This document shows positions 44,877 through 56,309 of a DNA stretch of 64,000 bases, in pieces. The position numbers and the translations under genes are program-made. This DNA comes from Caldimonas tepidiphila (GTDB lineage: Bacteria > Pseudomonadota > Gammaproteobacteria > Burkholderiales > Burkholderiaceae_C): assembly GCF_003569765.1 (NCBI RefSeq), contig NZ_QXMG01000001.1:1-64000 (forward strand), written 5' to 3'. How positions within the stretch are numbered: position 1 is the first letter of the stretch; every line of letters starts with the position of its first letter. The notes under the pieces were generated by a model. That model did no database searches and was not told where the DNA came from. It was given only the letters and a program-made list of their open reading frames with translations.

Positions 44877-44978
44877 GGTCGTCTCCTCGAAGGTTCGGGT
44901 GGGGCGCCATTCTAGGAAGCGGCGGAGGCTTCTGTCGGCGCGGGCCGAATCCGGCCCGGCCCCGCCGATCCGTCCGCT

Positions 44979-46529
44979 TCAGGCCGCCCGGCTCCCCGCG
45001 GACGGCGCAAGCGTCGGGCGCGCCCACGCGGGCGCCGGACGAGGCGCCTGCTCGCGCCCCTCCGCGAAGGCCGCGGAAAGCGAATGCACCGCCGCGGCCG
45101 GGTCTGGCGCCTGCGTGATCGCGGTGATCACCGCCGCGCTGGCCGCGCCGCAGCGCGCCGCCTCGCGCACGCGCGCCTCGTTCATGCCGGCGATGCCGAC
45201 CACCGGCACCGGCAGCAGCCGGGACCAGTAGGCGAGGTTGCCCTCGCCCTGCGGAATCCACGGCATGTCCTTGCTGGCGGTCGCATGGATCGGGCCGCAG
45301 GCGAGGTAGCTCGGCCGCAAGGCCCAGGCGCGGCAAACCTCCCAGTAGCTGTGCGTGCTGACGCCCAGCCGCAGCCCGGCGTCGCGGATCGCGGCGAGGT
45401 CGGCCGTCGCGAGGTCTTCCTGGCCGAGGTGCACGCCGTAGGCGCCGTGCTCGATCGCGAGCCGCCAGTGGTCGTTGACGAAGAACTGCGCGCCCGCCGC
45501 GCGGCTGGCCTCGACGCAGCGGCGGATGTCCTCCGACAGCCCCGCCGCGTCGGGCGACTTCACGCGCAGCTGCAGCGTGCGCACGCCCAGCTCCAGCAAT
45601 CTGAACACCCAGTCGGCGCTGTCGACCACCGCGTAGAGCCCGAGCGCCGGGTCGGCGAGCGGCGCGAAGCCGCAGGGCGCCGCCGCGCCGCCGGGCAGGT
45701 CGAGATGGGGCAGGTTCTCCAGCCGCTGCGCGAAGCCCGCGGCCGCGCGAACCGGCCCGGCGCCCTGCCCCGCCGCGTCGCCGCGGCGCAGCGCCTCGGC
45801 GGTGCCCATCTTCGCCAGCACCAGCGCCTCGGCCGCGACGAAGCCGTGCGCGAGCGCCGCCGCCGCCAGCGCCGCGAAGGTGCAGCCGCTGCCGTGGTGG
45901 TGCGGCGTGTCGATGCGCGGCAGGCGCAGGGCGCCGCTGGCGTGCCGCGTGACGATCCAGTCCGCCGACTCCGTCCCGCCCGCGTCACCGCCGGTGACGG
46001 CGACCGCCGCGCCGCACGAGCGGTGCAGCACGTCGGCCGCATCGCGCGGCGACAGCACGGCGCCGCCGAGCAACGCGGCCGCCTCGGCCTGGTTGGGCGT
46101 GAGCAGCGTGGCGCGCGGCAGCAGCCACTCGCGGTAGGCGGCGACCAGCGCCTCGTCGGCGAAGGCCGCACCGGTGGTGGAGCGCAGCACCGGGTCGACC
46201 ACCAGCGCCACGGGGCCGCGCTCGCGCAGCGCGTCCACGTGGCGTGCGAGCGTGCGGACGTTCTCGACGCTGCCGAGCAGCCCGGTCTTGATCGCGCGCG
46301 GCGGCAGGTCCCCGGCGAGCGCCGCGAGCTGCGCATCGAGCAGCTCCGCCGAGACCGGCTCCACCCGCGTCACCGCCACCGAGTTCTGCGCGGTGATGGC
46401 CGCGACCGCGGTGCAGCCGTGGGTGTGAAAAGCGTCGAAGGCGCGCAGGTCGGCCTGCAGGCCGGCGCCGCCGCCGCTGTCGGAGCCGGCCACGCTCCAG
46501 ACGATCGGCCGGTTTTCAGAAGCGCTCAC
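44979..46529 (-). CDS. thiDE: Fused ThiD-ThiE (HMP-P kinase + thiamine phosphate synthase)
   Basis: A 516-residue fusion. Residues 1-265 are HMP/HMP-P kinase ([52 protein letters not shown]). Residues from about 305 are ThiE ([63 protein letters not shown]). It phosphorylates hydroxymethylpyrimidine and couples it to the thiazole phosphate. Starts with GTG at 46529 overlapping the thiG stop (GTGA), so translationally coupled. A linker of about 40 residues joins the two. Last gene of the thiamine operon. Confidence 0.92.
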   Translation of the reverse strand: MSASENRPIVWSVAGSDSGGGAGLQADLRAFDAFHTHGCTAVAAITAQNSVAVTRVEPVSAELLDAQLAALAGDLPPRAIKTGLLGSVENVRTLARHVDALRERGPVALVVDPVLRSTTGAAFADEALVAAYREWLLPRATLLTPNQAEAAALLGGAVLSPRDAADVLHRSCGAAVAVTGGDAGGTESADWIVTRHASGALRLPRIDTPHHHGSGCTFAALAAAALAHGFVAAEALVLAKMGTAEALRRGDAAGQGAGPVRAAAGFAQRLENLPHLDLPGGAAAPCGFAPLADPALGLYAVVDSADWVFRLLELGVRTLQLRVKSPDAAGLSEDIRRCVEASRAAGAQFFVNDHWRLAIEHGAYGVHLGQEDLATADLAAIRDAGLRLGVSTHSYWEVCRAWALRPSYLACGPIHATASKDMPWIPQGEGNLAYWSRLLPVPVVGIAGMNEARVREAARCGAASAAVITAITQAPDPAAAVHSLSAAFAEGREQAPRPAPAWARPTLAPSAGSRAA

Positions 46530-47305
46530 AGCACGAAGGGCCGGCCGGTCACCGGCGTGCTGGCCACGGCCATGTCCTGCGGTGCGAGCAACCCGGCCTC
46601 GAAGCCGAGCCGCCCGGCCTCGATCGCAAGCCCGAAGGCGCGCGCCATCTTCACCGGGTCCGCCGACTGCGCCACCGCCGAATTCAGCAGCACCGCGTCG
46701 AAGCCGAGCTCCATCGCCTGCGCCGCGTGCGAGGGCGCGCCGATGCCGGCGTCCACCACCAGCGGCACGCCGGGCAGCCGCGCGCGCAGCGTGCGCAGCG
46801 CCCAGGGATTGATCAGGCCCTGGCCCGAGCCGATCGGCGCTCCCCAGGGCATCAGGATGCGGCACCCGGCGTCGAGCAGCCGCTGGCAGCTCACGAGATC
46901 GTCGGTGCAGTAGGGGAAGACCTCGAAGCCGTCCTTGACGAGCTGCGACGCCGCATCGAGCAGCTCGAAGGGGTCGGGCTGCAGCGTCTGCTCGTCGCCC
47001 ACCACCTCGAGCTTGATCCAGTTCGTGCCGAGCAGCTCGCGCGCCATGTGCGCGAGCGTGACCGCCTCGCGCGCGCTGCGGCAGCCGGCGGTGTTGGGCA
47101 GCAGCCTCGCGCCGCTGGCCCGGATGATGCCGATGAAGCCGTTGTCGCCGCTGGCCGAGGCGAGCTGGCGGCGCAGGCCGACGGTGACGACCTCGGCGCC
47201 CGAGGCGGCGATCGCGTCGGCCAGCACCTGCGGCGAGGGATAGCCGGCAGTGCCGAGGAAGAAGCGGCTGGAGAGCACCGCGTCCGCGATCTGGAAAGAG
47301 GACAT
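46526..47305 (-). CDS. thiG: Thiazole synthase
   Basis: A 259-residue TIM-barrel enzyme that forms thiazole phosphate from deoxyxylulose phosphate, dehydroglycine and ThiS thiocarboxylate. Visible hallmarks are [53 protein letters not shown], the active region [16 protein letters not shown] and [33 protein letters not shown] at 47305, one base after the thiS stop, begins the conserved MSSFQIAD. The longer upstream frame is spurious. Its glycine-derived imine is supplied by ThiO encoded in the same operon. Confidence 0.96.
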   Translation of the reverse strand: MSSFQIADAVLSSRFFLGTAGYPSPQVLADAIAASGAEVVTVGLRRQLASASGDNGFIGIIRASGARLLPNTAGCRSAREAVTLAHMARELLGTNWIKLEVVGDEQTLQPDPFELLDAASQLVKDGFEVFPYCTDDLVSCQRLLDAGCRILMPWGAPIGSGQGLINPWALRTLRARLPGVPLVVDAGIGAPSHAAQAMELGFDAVLLNSAVAQSADPVKMARAFGLAIEAGRLGFEAGLLAPQDMAVASTPVTGRPFVL

Positions 47306-47306
47306 C

Positions 47307-47531
47307 TCAGCCTCCGACGATGGGTTGGAAACACAGCACCTGGTCGCCCTCGGCGAGCAGGCGCGCGCCGCGCTGGCCGCGCGGCACGAACTCGCCATTG
47401 ACGGCGGTGGCCTGCGCCTCGGGCGGCTGGCCGAGCGCGGCGATCAGGTCGGCGAGCGTGCTGCCGGCCGGCATCGCGCGCGGCTCGCCGTTGACGTGGA
47501 CGGTGACGAGCGATTCGATGGTGGCGCTCAT
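47307..47531 (-). CDS. thiS: Sulfur carrier protein ThiS
   Basis: A 74-residue ubiquitin-like protein ending in the required Gly-Gly (QPIVGG). The core has [48 protein letters not shown]. The C-terminus is adenylated and converted to thiocarboxylate to supply sulfur to ThiG. Its ATG overlaps the thiO stop (ATGA), and thiG follows one base later, matching the ThiS-ThiG complex. A ThiF adenylating enzyme is not in this window. Confidence 0.95.
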   Translation of the reverse strand: MSATIESLVTVHVNGEPRAMPAGSTLADLIAALGQPPEAQATAVNGEFVPRGQRGARLLAEGDQVLCFQPIVGG

Positions 47532-48661
47532 GAAGCGAGCTCCTCGGACGGATGAAGATCCTGCAGCCCGGCGAGCGCGCGCTCGACCAGCGCCGGCGCG
47601 ATCAGCCAGCCGTGGCGGAACAGGCCGTTGATGCGCAGCAGGCCCGGCGCGCGCTCGACGCGCGGCAGGTTGTCGGGCAGCGCGGGGCGCAGGTTGCTCT
47701 CGCTGTGCACGACGCGCGCCTCGGCGAGCGCCGGCAGCACGCTGTGCGCGGCGGCAAGCAGCTCCACGGTCGTGCGCAAGCTCACCGGCGAGCGGTCCTC
47801 GCTCTCGATTTCACTCGCACCGACGACGATCAGGTCGCCGGGGCGCGGCACGAGGTAGACACGGTGGCGCGGGTGCAGCAGCCGCGCCGGGCGGCCGAGC
47901 CGCAGGCCGGGCGCGTGCAGCCAGAACACCTCGCCGCGCACGCCCCGCATCGGCAGTGCGGGCTTGGCGCCCGTGCCGCGCACGTCGATCGCGAGGTCGA
48001 AGCGCCGGTCGTCGAGCCGGCCGGATTCCACCGCCTCGACCGCATGGCCCCAGTGCCACTGCACGCCCGCGAGCGTGCCGGCGGCAGCGAGCGCGGCCAT
48101 CGCCTGCACGGTGTGGATCTGGCCCTCGCCGTCGAGCAGCCAGCCGAGCAGGCCGCGCGCGAGCTCGGGTTCCTCGTCCTTCAGCCAGGTCGCGTCGAGC
48201 GTCCTCGGCGGTGTCGGCGCGGCGCGCTGCGCGAGCAGCGCCAGCAGCCGCTGCGCGCTGCCGCGATCGGAGGGGTGCGCGAGCAGCAGGCTGCCGCGCT
48301 GCGCGAAGTGGACAGGCAGGCCGGTGGCGGCCGTCAGCGCCTCGACATGCTGCGGCCACAGCTCCAGCGAGCGCCAGCCGAGCGCGGCGACGTCCGCATC
48401 GGCGCATTCGAGCTCCGCGAGCGGGCTCAGCATGCCGGCGGCGGTGAAGCCGGCGGCATGGTGGAAGGCGGCCGCCTCACCGGGTTCGCCGGAATCCGGG
48501 CTGCCGTGCGCGCCGAGGCCGCTCGTCATGCGGCCCTGCGCGGGCTGCGGCCCCGGCGCCGGGTCGAAGACCTCGACGCGGTGCCCGCCCGACGCGAGCC
48601 GCCACGCGAGCAGCCGCCCGAGCAGCCCCGCGCCGGCGATGCCGATGTGCAGGCCGCCCAT
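47528..48661 (-). CDS. thiO: Glycine oxidase ThiO
   Basis: A 377-residue FAD-dependent D-amino acid oxidase-fold enzyme that oxidises glycine to the imine used by ThiG, an oxygen-dependent alternative to ThiH. N-terminal dinucleotide motif GIAGAGLLGRLLAWRLASGGHRVEVFD, then TAAGMLSPLAELE, and C-terminal NGLFRHGWLIAPAL (the RHG-type FAD/substrate region). Starts with ATG three bases after thiC. Using ThiO indicates aerobic thiazole synthesis. Its segment around residues 40-65 is slightly longer than usual. Confidence 0.92.
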   Translation of the reverse strand: MGGLHIGIAGAGLLGRLLAWRLASGGHRVEVFDPAPGPQPAQGRMTSGLGAHGSPDSGEPGEAAAFHHAAGFTAAGMLSPLAELECADADVAALGWRSLELWPQHVEALTAATGLPVHFAQRGSLLLAHPSDRGSAQRLLALLAQRAAPTPPRTLDATWLKDEEPELARGLLGWLLDGEGQIHTVQAMAALAAAGTLAGVQWHWGHAVEAVESGRLDDRRFDLAIDVRGTGAKPALPMRGVRGEVFWLHAPGLRLGRPARLLHPRHRVYLVPRPGDLIVVGASEIESEDRSPVSLRTTVELLAAAHSVLPALAEARVVHSESNLRPALPDNLPRVERAPGLLRINGLFRHGWLIAPALVERALAGLQDLHPSEELAS

Positions 48662-48664
48662 GAC

Positions 48665-50757
<2,093 letters not shown>

Positions 50758-50932
50758 CGGTGCGCAGTGTCGCGCCGCCGCTTGCCTGCCGTCAAGCCCC
50801 CCGGGGAGCCCCGGGCATCACAGATACAGCGCTTACACGCCGTTCCCGGTCTGTTGCGGCCGCACTCGGCCCGATCTGTACCGGTCGGAGGCCGCGGCGC
50901 AGTGCAAGAATGGGGTTCACGGAGAACCACTC

Positions 50933-52393
50933 ATGGACAGCGCCCAGCCCCTGTACCTGCAACTCGCCGAACGCATCGGCGCGCTGGTGCGGACGGGCGC
51001 GCTCAAGCGCGGCGACCGCCTCACCTCGGTGCGCGAGATGGCGCGCCAGCAGTCAGTCTCGACCTCCACGGTGCTGCAGGCCTACCGGCACCTGGAGGAC
51101 GCGCGGCTGATCGAGGCGCGGCCGAAGTCGGGCTACTTCGTCGCGGCCACGCGGGCCTCGCGCGCGCCGGTGCCCGAGCCGGACCTGACGCAGCCGCCGA
51201 TCGACTCGAACTCGGTGGACGTGAGCTGGATGGCCGAGCGGGTGTTCGCCGCCGCCACCGACCCGGGCTACATCTCCTTCGGCGCCGCCTGCCCGAGCGG
51301 CGAGCTGTTCCAGCTCGACCGGCTGCACCGTGCCGTCACGCGCGCCGCGCAGCGCCACCGCGCCTCGCTCGGCCGCTACCCCTTCGCGCCCGGCATCGAG
51401 CCGCTGCGCGAGGCGGTGGCGCGGCGCGCGCTCGGCATGGGCTGCCAGCTCGACCCGCGCAACCTGCTGATCACCAACGGCTGCCTCGAGTCGATCAGCC
51501 TGTGCCTGCGCGCGGTGACCCAGCCCGGCGACATCGTCGCGCTCGAGTCGCCCACCTACTTCGGCTTCCTGCAGATCCTCGAGAGCCTGCACCTGCGCGC
51601 GCTCGAGATCCCGACCCATCCGCGCACCGGGCTGTCGATCCCGGCGCTCGAGTTCGCGCTCGACACGCAGCCGGTCAAGGCGGTGCTCGCGGTGCCGACG
51701 CTGTCCAACCCGATCGGCGCGACGATGCCGCTGGCCGAGCGCCGCCAGCTGGCCCGCCTGATGAGCCAACGAGGCATCCCGCTGATCGAGGACGTGCTCT
51801 ACAACGACCTGCACGGCCGCGAGGGCCGCCGCGCGGTGAAGTCCTTCGACACCGAGGGCCACGTGATGATCTGCGGCTCGTTCTCGAAGACGGTGGCGCC
51901 CGGCATCCGGCTCGGCTGGGTCGAGGCCGGGCGCTGGACCGCGCAGGTGCGCCGGCTCAAGGCCGCGCTCGCCGGCGGCCACACCGAGCTGATCGAGCTC
52001 GCGATGGCCGAGGTCCTTTCCACGCCCGGTTACGAGCCGATGCTGCGCCAGCTGCGCACGACGATCGACGCGCGCGTCGAGGAGGCGCGGCGCCTCGTCG
52101 GCGAGAGCTTCCCGGCCGGCACGCGCGTCACCGACCCGGCCGGCGGCTTCATCCTGTGGGCGGAGCTGCCGCCCGAGGTGAGCTCGGTCGAGCTGTTCCA
52201 GGCCTGCCTGCGCGAGCGCATCTGCATCGCGCCCGGGCCGCTGTTCACCGCGACGCCGCGCTACCGCAACTGCGTGCGCCTGGGCCTCGGCGGCGCCTGG
52301 GGCGACGTGCAGAAGGACGCGCTGCGGCGCGTCGGCGCGATCGCGCAGGCGATGCTGAAGTCGGCGCGGCGCAGCGTGGAGTGCGCTGCCTGA
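50933..52393 (+). CDS. MocR-type regulator (GntR HTH + aminotransferase fold)
   Basis: A 486-residue protein with an N-terminal GntR winged helix (LYLQLAERIGALVRTGALKRGDRLTSVREMARQQSVSTSTVLQAYRHLEDARLIEARPKSGYFV, 7-71) joined to a fold-type I aminotransferase domain (about 105-480). The PLP lysine is in CGSFSKTVAPGIRLGWVEAGRW, about residue 322. MocR proteins use the PLP domain for effector sensing (PdxR, GabR). It is divergent from the TPP-controlled thiC operon; a regulatory link is possible but unshown. ATG at 50933 has GGAG eight bases upstream. It precedes the cobalamin riboswitch on the same strand. Confidence 0.9.
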   Translation: MDSAQPLYLQLAERIGALVRTGALKRGDRLTSVREMARQQSVSTSTVLQAYRHLEDARLIEARPKSGYFVAATRASRAPVPEPDLTQPPIDSNSVDVSWMAERVFAAATDPGYISFGAACPSGELFQLDRLHRAVTRAAQRHRASLGRYPFAPGIEPLREAVARRALGMGCQLDPRNLLITNGCLESISLCLRAVTQPGDIVALESPTYFGFLQILESLHLRALEIPTHPRTGLSIPALEFALDTQPVKAVLAVPTLSNPIGATMPLAERRQLARLMSQRGIPLIEDVLYNDLHGREGRRAVKSFDTEGHVMICGSFSKTVAPGIRLGWVEAGRWTAQVRRLKAALAGGHTELIELAMAEVLSTPGYEPMLRQLRTTIDARVEEARRLVGESFPAGTRVTDPAGGFILWAELPPEVSSVELFQACLRERICIAPGPLFTATPRYRNCVRLGLGGAWGDVQKDALRRVGAIAQAMLKSARRSVECAA

Positions 52394-52458
52394 ACCCCGC
52401 CGGTGCGGGCGGGCCCCGATTCCGGGGGCGTGCACTCGTGATACGCTTCGCGGGCTTT

Positions 52459-52672
52459 CAGGTGCTCATCCGCCGCATTCCACGGACGGAGAGTTAAACG
52501 GGAAACCGGTGCGCGCCGCGTCCACGGACGCGCGCAATGCCGGTGCTGCCCCCGCAACGGTCGGCAAGCCACAGACCAGCCACACAGCCACTGGGTGCCC
52601 AGCACCCGGGAAGGCGCTGGTCCTGGGAACGCTTTCGCGCTCCCGGCTTGCGAGCCCGGATACCGGCCTGGA
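52459..52672 (+). ncRNA. Adenosylcobalamin riboswitch
   Basis: A canonical cobalamin element: GAGTTAAACGGGAAACCGGTG near 52491, AATGCCGGTGCTGCCCCCGCAACGG around 52535-52560, CACTGG then CGGGAAGGCGCTGG, and the B12 box AGCCCGGATACCGGCC at 52653-52668. It heads the cobalamin operon and should reduce its expression when AdoCbl is plentiful. The outer boundaries are approximate. Unusually, the first gene starts over 400 bases further on. Confidence 0.93.
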
Positions 52673-52675
52673 GAT

Positions 52676-53084
52676 GTTGGTGCTGGCGCTGCGGAGGGCA
52701 ATGCCGGGTCCGTGACCGGCTGCCGTTGCGCCCGTCCGACCCGCCCCTCCTCCCGCCCGCATCGCCCTGTGGTCATCGCCGCACGTGGGGTGCGGCCCGG
52801 AGGAACTCTTGTCCCGATCTGCCCGTGGCGACACGGCGAGCCTGCCGCGTGCCGCACGCCCCTCGCATGCATGCGTCCTGCCGGCCGCCCCTGCTCCGCA
52901 GCGGGCCGACGCACTGCCGCGTCGGCGCCCGCCTTCCGCGCCCCCCGCTCGCCTCGCCGACCGCCTCGACCTGCCCCGTTCGTGCAGCCGCGTCCCGTGC
53001 CGCGCCATCGCGCGCCGGCGCAAGGCGCACGCCGCTTTCCCCGCAGTCCCACCCCTTTCCCACCGATCCTGACAGGAGCTCTCC
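52676..53084 (+). other. Long leader between B12 riboswitch and first operon gene
   Basis: About 410 bases of untranslated leader. I find no convincing gene: the available frames are arginine/proline-rich with no family features. No clear terminator stem with a T-run is visible. The segment could hold the expression platform, a Rho-sensitive region (it is C-rich and G-poor on the coding strand in places, for example 52960-53070) or a second promoter. A good AGGAG ends it, seven bases before the CbiM-like ATG. Confidence 0.5.
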
Positions 53085-53708
53085 ATGCACATCGAACCCG
53101 GCCTGTTGTCGCAAGCCAAGATCCTCGCCGCCGGCGTCGCCGCCTCGGGCCTCTATGCTGCCTATGCGCCGCAGTTGCTGAAGGCGCCCGCGCAGTGGCT
53201 GCGCACGCTGCTGGCGGCCGCCGCCTTCACGCTGCTGATGCAGTCCTGGTCGCTGCCGGTGGGCCCGTCGGAGCTGCACCTCGTCGGCGCGATGCCGATC
53301 TACCTCGCCTTCGGCTTCCTGCCCACCCTCTTCGGCTTCGGCCTCGGCCTGCTCGCGCAGGGCCTGCTGTTCGAGCCGCAGGACCTCGCGCACCTGGCGG
53401 TCAACGCGCTGACGCTCGCGGTGCCGCTGGTCGCGCTGCACGCCACGCTGGGCCAGCGCATCCAGCGCCTGAGCGTCGCCAACGTCCTGAAGCTCGACGC
53501 CGCCTACTACGCCGGCGTCACCGCGATGGTCGGCTTCTGGCTGCTGAACGGCATGGTGGCGACGCCGGTGGCCGAGTGGGCGCAGTTCGCCGGCGCCTAC
53601 CTCGCCGTCGCCGCCGTCGAGCCGTTCGTGACGCTGGCGGTGCTGGCGCTGGTCACCCGCGCGCGCCGCACCCGCGTCGGCGCGCTGTGCTTCGCCGCCC
53701 GCGGATGA
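53085..53708 (+). CDS. CbiM-like cobalt ECF transporter permease
   Basis: A 207-residue protein with six predicted membrane helices. It starts MHIEPG, the CbiM/NikM N-terminus in which His2 helps bind Co or Ni, and has the CbiM-like segment SELHLVGAMPIYLAFGFLPTLFGFGLGLLAQGLLFEPQDLAHLAVNAL. CbiM is the substrate-specific component of cobalt ECF importers. Here no cbiN, cbiQ or cbiO follows; the next gene is cobM, so the protein acts alone or borrows partners. SD AGGAG lies seven bases before the ATG. Its stop overlaps the cobM start (ATGA). Confidence 0.85.
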   Translation: MHIEPGLLSQAKILAAGVAASGLYAAYAPQLLKAPAQWLRTLLAAAAFTLLMQSWSLPVGPSELHLVGAMPIYLAFGFLPTLFGFGLGLLAQGLLFEPQDLAHLAVNALTLAVPLVALHATLGQRIQRLSVANVLKLDAAYYAGVTAMVGFWLLNGMVATPVAEWAQFAGAYLAVAAVEPFVTLAVLALVTRARRTRVGALCFAARG

Positions 53709-54550
53709 ACGACGTGACGAACGCCGCCGACGCGCGCCGGCCGGGCACCGTCTGGTTCGTCGGCGCCGGCCCGGGCGACCCGGACCTGATCACAGTGAAG
53801 GGCCGCGCGCTGATCGAGCGCGCCGGCGCGGTGCTCTTCGCCGGCTCGCTGGTCAGCGAGGCCGCGACGCGCTGGGCGCCGCCGGGCTGCGAGATCGCCG
53901 ACTCGAAGGACATGACGCACGAGCAGATCGTCGCGTGGCTGATCGATCAGGCCTCGCGCCACGAGACGGTGGTGCGGCTGCAGACGGGCGATCCGGCGCT
54001 CTACGGCACGCTCACCGAGGCGGTGCAGCCGCTCGACGCCGCGGGCATCCCCGTCGCGGTGGTGCCGGGCGTGTCCTCGGCGCTCGCGTCGGCCGCCGCC
54101 GCGGTCGAGAGCCTGACGCTGCCCGAGGTGACGCAGAGCGTGATCCTCACCCGCGTCGAGGGCCGCACGCCGATGCCCGAGGGCGAGTCGCTGGAAGAAC
54201 TCGCCCGCCACCACTGCACGCTGTGCATCTTTCTCTCCATCACGCTGCTGCACAAGGTGACGGCGGCGCTCGAATCTGCCGGCTGGTCGCCCGACGCGCC
54301 CATCCTCGTCGTGCACAAGGCCAGCTGGCCGGGCGAGGAAAAGATCATCCGCGGCACGCTCGCCGACATCCGCGCCCGGGTGCGCGAGGCCAAGGTGGTG
54401 AGCCAGTCGATGATCATCGCCAGCCCCGCGCTCGGCGCGCGCCACTGGCCCGAGCTGAAGAAATCCAAGCTCTACGACGCGGCCTTCACGCACCGCTTCC
54501 GCCGCGCGAGCGCCCCCAGCGCAAGCACCCCCACCGAGGAAACCCCATGA
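53705..54550 (+). CDS. cobM: Precorrin-4 / cobalt-precorrin-4 C11-methyltransferase
   Basis: A 281-residue SAM-dependent methyltransferase (CobM/CbiF). Markers are VWFVGAGPGDPDLITVKGRALIERA at 17-41, RLQTGDPALYGTLTEAVQPLDAAGI, VPGVSSALASAAAAVESLTLPEV and LTRVEGRTPMPEGESLEELA. It methylates C11 of the corrin precursor. In this operon with cbiD and cbiG its substrate is probably cobalt-precorrin-4. Overlap ATGA with both neighbours. C-terminal 20 residues are variable. Confidence 0.95.
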   Translation: MNDVTNAADARRPGTVWFVGAGPGDPDLITVKGRALIERAGAVLFAGSLVSEAATRWAPPGCEIADSKDMTHEQIVAWLIDQASRHETVVRLQTGDPALYGTLTEAVQPLDAAGIPVAVVPGVSSALASAAAAVESLTLPEVTQSVILTRVEGRTPMPEGESLEELARHHCTLCIFLSITLLHKVTAALESAGWSPDAPILVVHKASWPGEEKIIRGTLADIRARVREAKVVSQSMIIASPALGARHWPELKKSKLYDAAFTHRFRRASAPSASTPTEETP

Positions 54551-55578
54551 CCGACACCATCCTGCTCGTGGGCCACGGCTCGCGCGAGACCTCGGGCAAC
54601 GCCGAGATCGAGACCTTCGCCGACCAGTGGCGCACGAAGCACCCCGACTGGCGCATCGAGGTCTGCTTCATCGAGTTCGCCGAGGTGATGCTCGACGCGG
54701 GGCTCGCGCGCGCGGCGGCCGGCTCGCGCCGCGTGCTCGTCGTGCCGCTGATCCTCAACGCCGCGGGCCACGTGAAGATGGAGATCCCCGAGCACATCGA
54801 GGAAGCGCGCGCCGCGCACCCGGGCGTGGAATTCCTCTACGCGCCGCACCTCACCGCCTGCGACCCGATCCTCTCCATATTGAAACGCCGGCTGAGAAAG
54901 GCGATGGCCAGCCTCGACATGCCCGACCCGACCACCACCGGCGTGGTGCTGCTCGGCCGCGGCTCCTCGGACCGGCAGGCCAACGGCGAGGTCGCGAAGA
55001 TGGCGCGCTGGCTGATGGAGGAGAGCGACCACGAGCTGGTGGACATCGCCTTCACCGGCATCACCTGGCCGCGGCTGGAGCGCGCGGTGCAGCGCCAGGT
55101 GCAGCTCGGCATGACGCAGGTCGTCGTGCTGCCCTACTACCTCTTCACCGGCACGCTGATCCAGCGCATCGGCCGTCAGGTCGAGAACCTGAAGCAGCAG
55201 TACCCGCAGGTGCGCTTCGCGAGCAGCAGCTACTTCGGCTTCGAGCCCGAGATTTTCAGTTTGCTCGACGAGCGCGTGAACGCGCTGCGTGCGGGCAAGG
55301 CCGGCGCCGCGATGGAGTGCGACGGCTGCAAGTTCCGCGAGTTCGCGCAGGAGCACGGGCTGGGGCACCACCATCACGGCGACGAGCATGCGCATGGCCC
55401 CGCCCACGCCCCTGCCCATGTTCACGTCCATGCGCCCGCAGCCCCTGCGCACGGCGCGGCGGCCTGCGGAGCAGCCGCCGCGTGCGGCCACGCCGGTCCC
55501 GGCTGCGGGCACGGGCACGATCACGCGCATGACCACGATCACGACCACGCGCACCCTCACGCCCCCGCCACCGCATGA
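54547..55578 (+). CDS. cbiX: Sirohydrochlorin cobaltochelatase, long CbiX with His-rich tail
   Basis: A 343-residue CbiX of the long type: two chelatase-like halves (ILLVGHGSRETSGNAEIETFADQW at 5-28 and VVLLGRGSSDRQANGEVAKMARWLM) with active-site histidine in the first. It inserts cobalt into sirohydrochlorin, marking the cobalt-early pathway. Two extra features stand out: MxCxxC (M256-ECDGC), reported in related CbiX as a redox or iron-sulfur site, and a C-terminal tail from about 272 with some 30 histidines among Ala/Asp/Gly, a metal store. Coupled with cobM by ATGA. Confidence 0.93.
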   Translation: MTDTILLVGHGSRETSGNAEIETFADQWRTKHPDWRIEVCFIEFAEVMLDAGLARAAAGSRRVLVVPLILNAAGHVKMEIPEHIEEARAAHPGVEFLYAPHLTACDPILSILKRRLRKAMASLDMPDPTTTGVVLLGRGSSDRQANGEVAKMARWLMEESDHELVDIAFTGITWPRLERAVQRQVQLGMTQVVVLPYYLFTGTLIQRIGRQVENLKQQYPQVRFASSSYFGFEPEIFSLLDERVNALRAGKAGAAMECDGCKFREFAQEHGLGHHHHGDEHAHGPAHAPAHVHVHAPAAPAHGAAACGAAAACGHAGPGCGHGHDHAHDHDHDHAHPHAPATA

Positions 55579-56309
55579 GCACGCCCGCCCTCCCCGCCGC
55601 GGTTGACACCGCGGCCAACACCGTCACCGAGCAGCTCACCGCCGCCGGCCGCGCGATCGAGCACGACTCCTTCGCGGTCATCGACCGCGAGGTCGGACCG
55701 CACCGCTACGACGCCGGGCAGTGGCCGGTGGTGCGGCGCATGATCCATGCCAACGCCGACTTCGACTTCAACGGCCTGACCGACTTCCACCCGCAGGCGG
55801 TCGAGGCCGGCATCGCCGCGATCCTGCGGCGCGGCACGCCCGTCGTCGCCGACGTCGAGATGATCTGCGTCGGGCTGTCGGCGCCGCGCCTCGCGCACTT
55901 CGGCATGAGCACGCACCAGTACATCAGCGACGCCGACGTGATCGCCGACGCGCGTGCGCAGGACACGACGCGCGCGGTGCAGGCGATGCGCAAGGCACAC
56001 CGGCTCGGCAGACTCGACGGCGCGATCGTCGGCATCGGCAATGCGCCGACGGCGCTGATCGAGCTGGTGCGGCTGATCCGCGAGGAGGGCGCGCGCCCGG
56101 CGCTGGTGGTCGGCATGCCGGTCGGCTTCGTGTCGGCGGCCGAATCGAAGGACCTGATGGCCGAGGTCGCCGAGGTGCCGTGGATCGTGATCCGCGGCCG
56201 CAAGGGCGGCTCGACGCTGGTGGTCGCGGCGATCCACGCGCTGCTGGGCCTGGCCGAGGCGCGCGAGAAGCAGGTCGAGGCGGCCGTGCGGGAGCCCGCG
56301 CGGCCATGA
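55575..56309 (+). CDS. cobH: Precorrin-8X methylmutase
   Basis: A 244-residue CobH/CbiC enzyme that moves the methyl group from C11 to C12 and gives hydrogenobyrinate or cobyrinate. Hallmarks: REVGPHRYDAGQWPVVRRMIHANADFDF with the active-site histidine, VADVEMICVGLSAPRL and AIVGIGNAPTALIELVRLI. The first 20 residues are an extra alanine-rich leader. ATG overlaps the cbiX stop (ATGA) and its own stop overlaps cbiD. Confidence 0.95.
   Translation: MSTPALPAAVDTAANTVTEQLTAAGRAIEHDSFAVIDREVGPHRYDAGQWPVVRRMIHANADFDFNGLTDFHPQAVEAGIAAILRRGTPVVADVEMICVGLSAPRLAHFGMSTHQYISDADVIADARAQDTTRAVQAMRKAHRLGRLDGAIVGIGNAPTALIELVRLIREEGARPALVVGMPVGFVSAAESKDLMAEVAEVPWIVIRGRKGGSTLVVAAIHALLGLAEAREKQVEAAVREPARP

Noticed and set aside
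52674-52715. 13-residue mini-ORF right after the B12 riboswitch
   Set aside because: The GGAG sits directly against the ATG with no spacing and the sequence is inside a G-rich region; no evidence of translation.
52785-53072. 95-codon frame in the cobalamin operon leader
   Set aside because: Arginine/proline/serine-rich without family features and no good ribosome site. Looks like chance in GC-rich DNA.
55366-55575. Tandem repeat or assembly artefact in the histidine-rich end of cbiX
   Set aside because: Codons vary along the stretch and the frame continues correctly to the stop overlapping cobH. Histidine-rich tails are known in CbiX.
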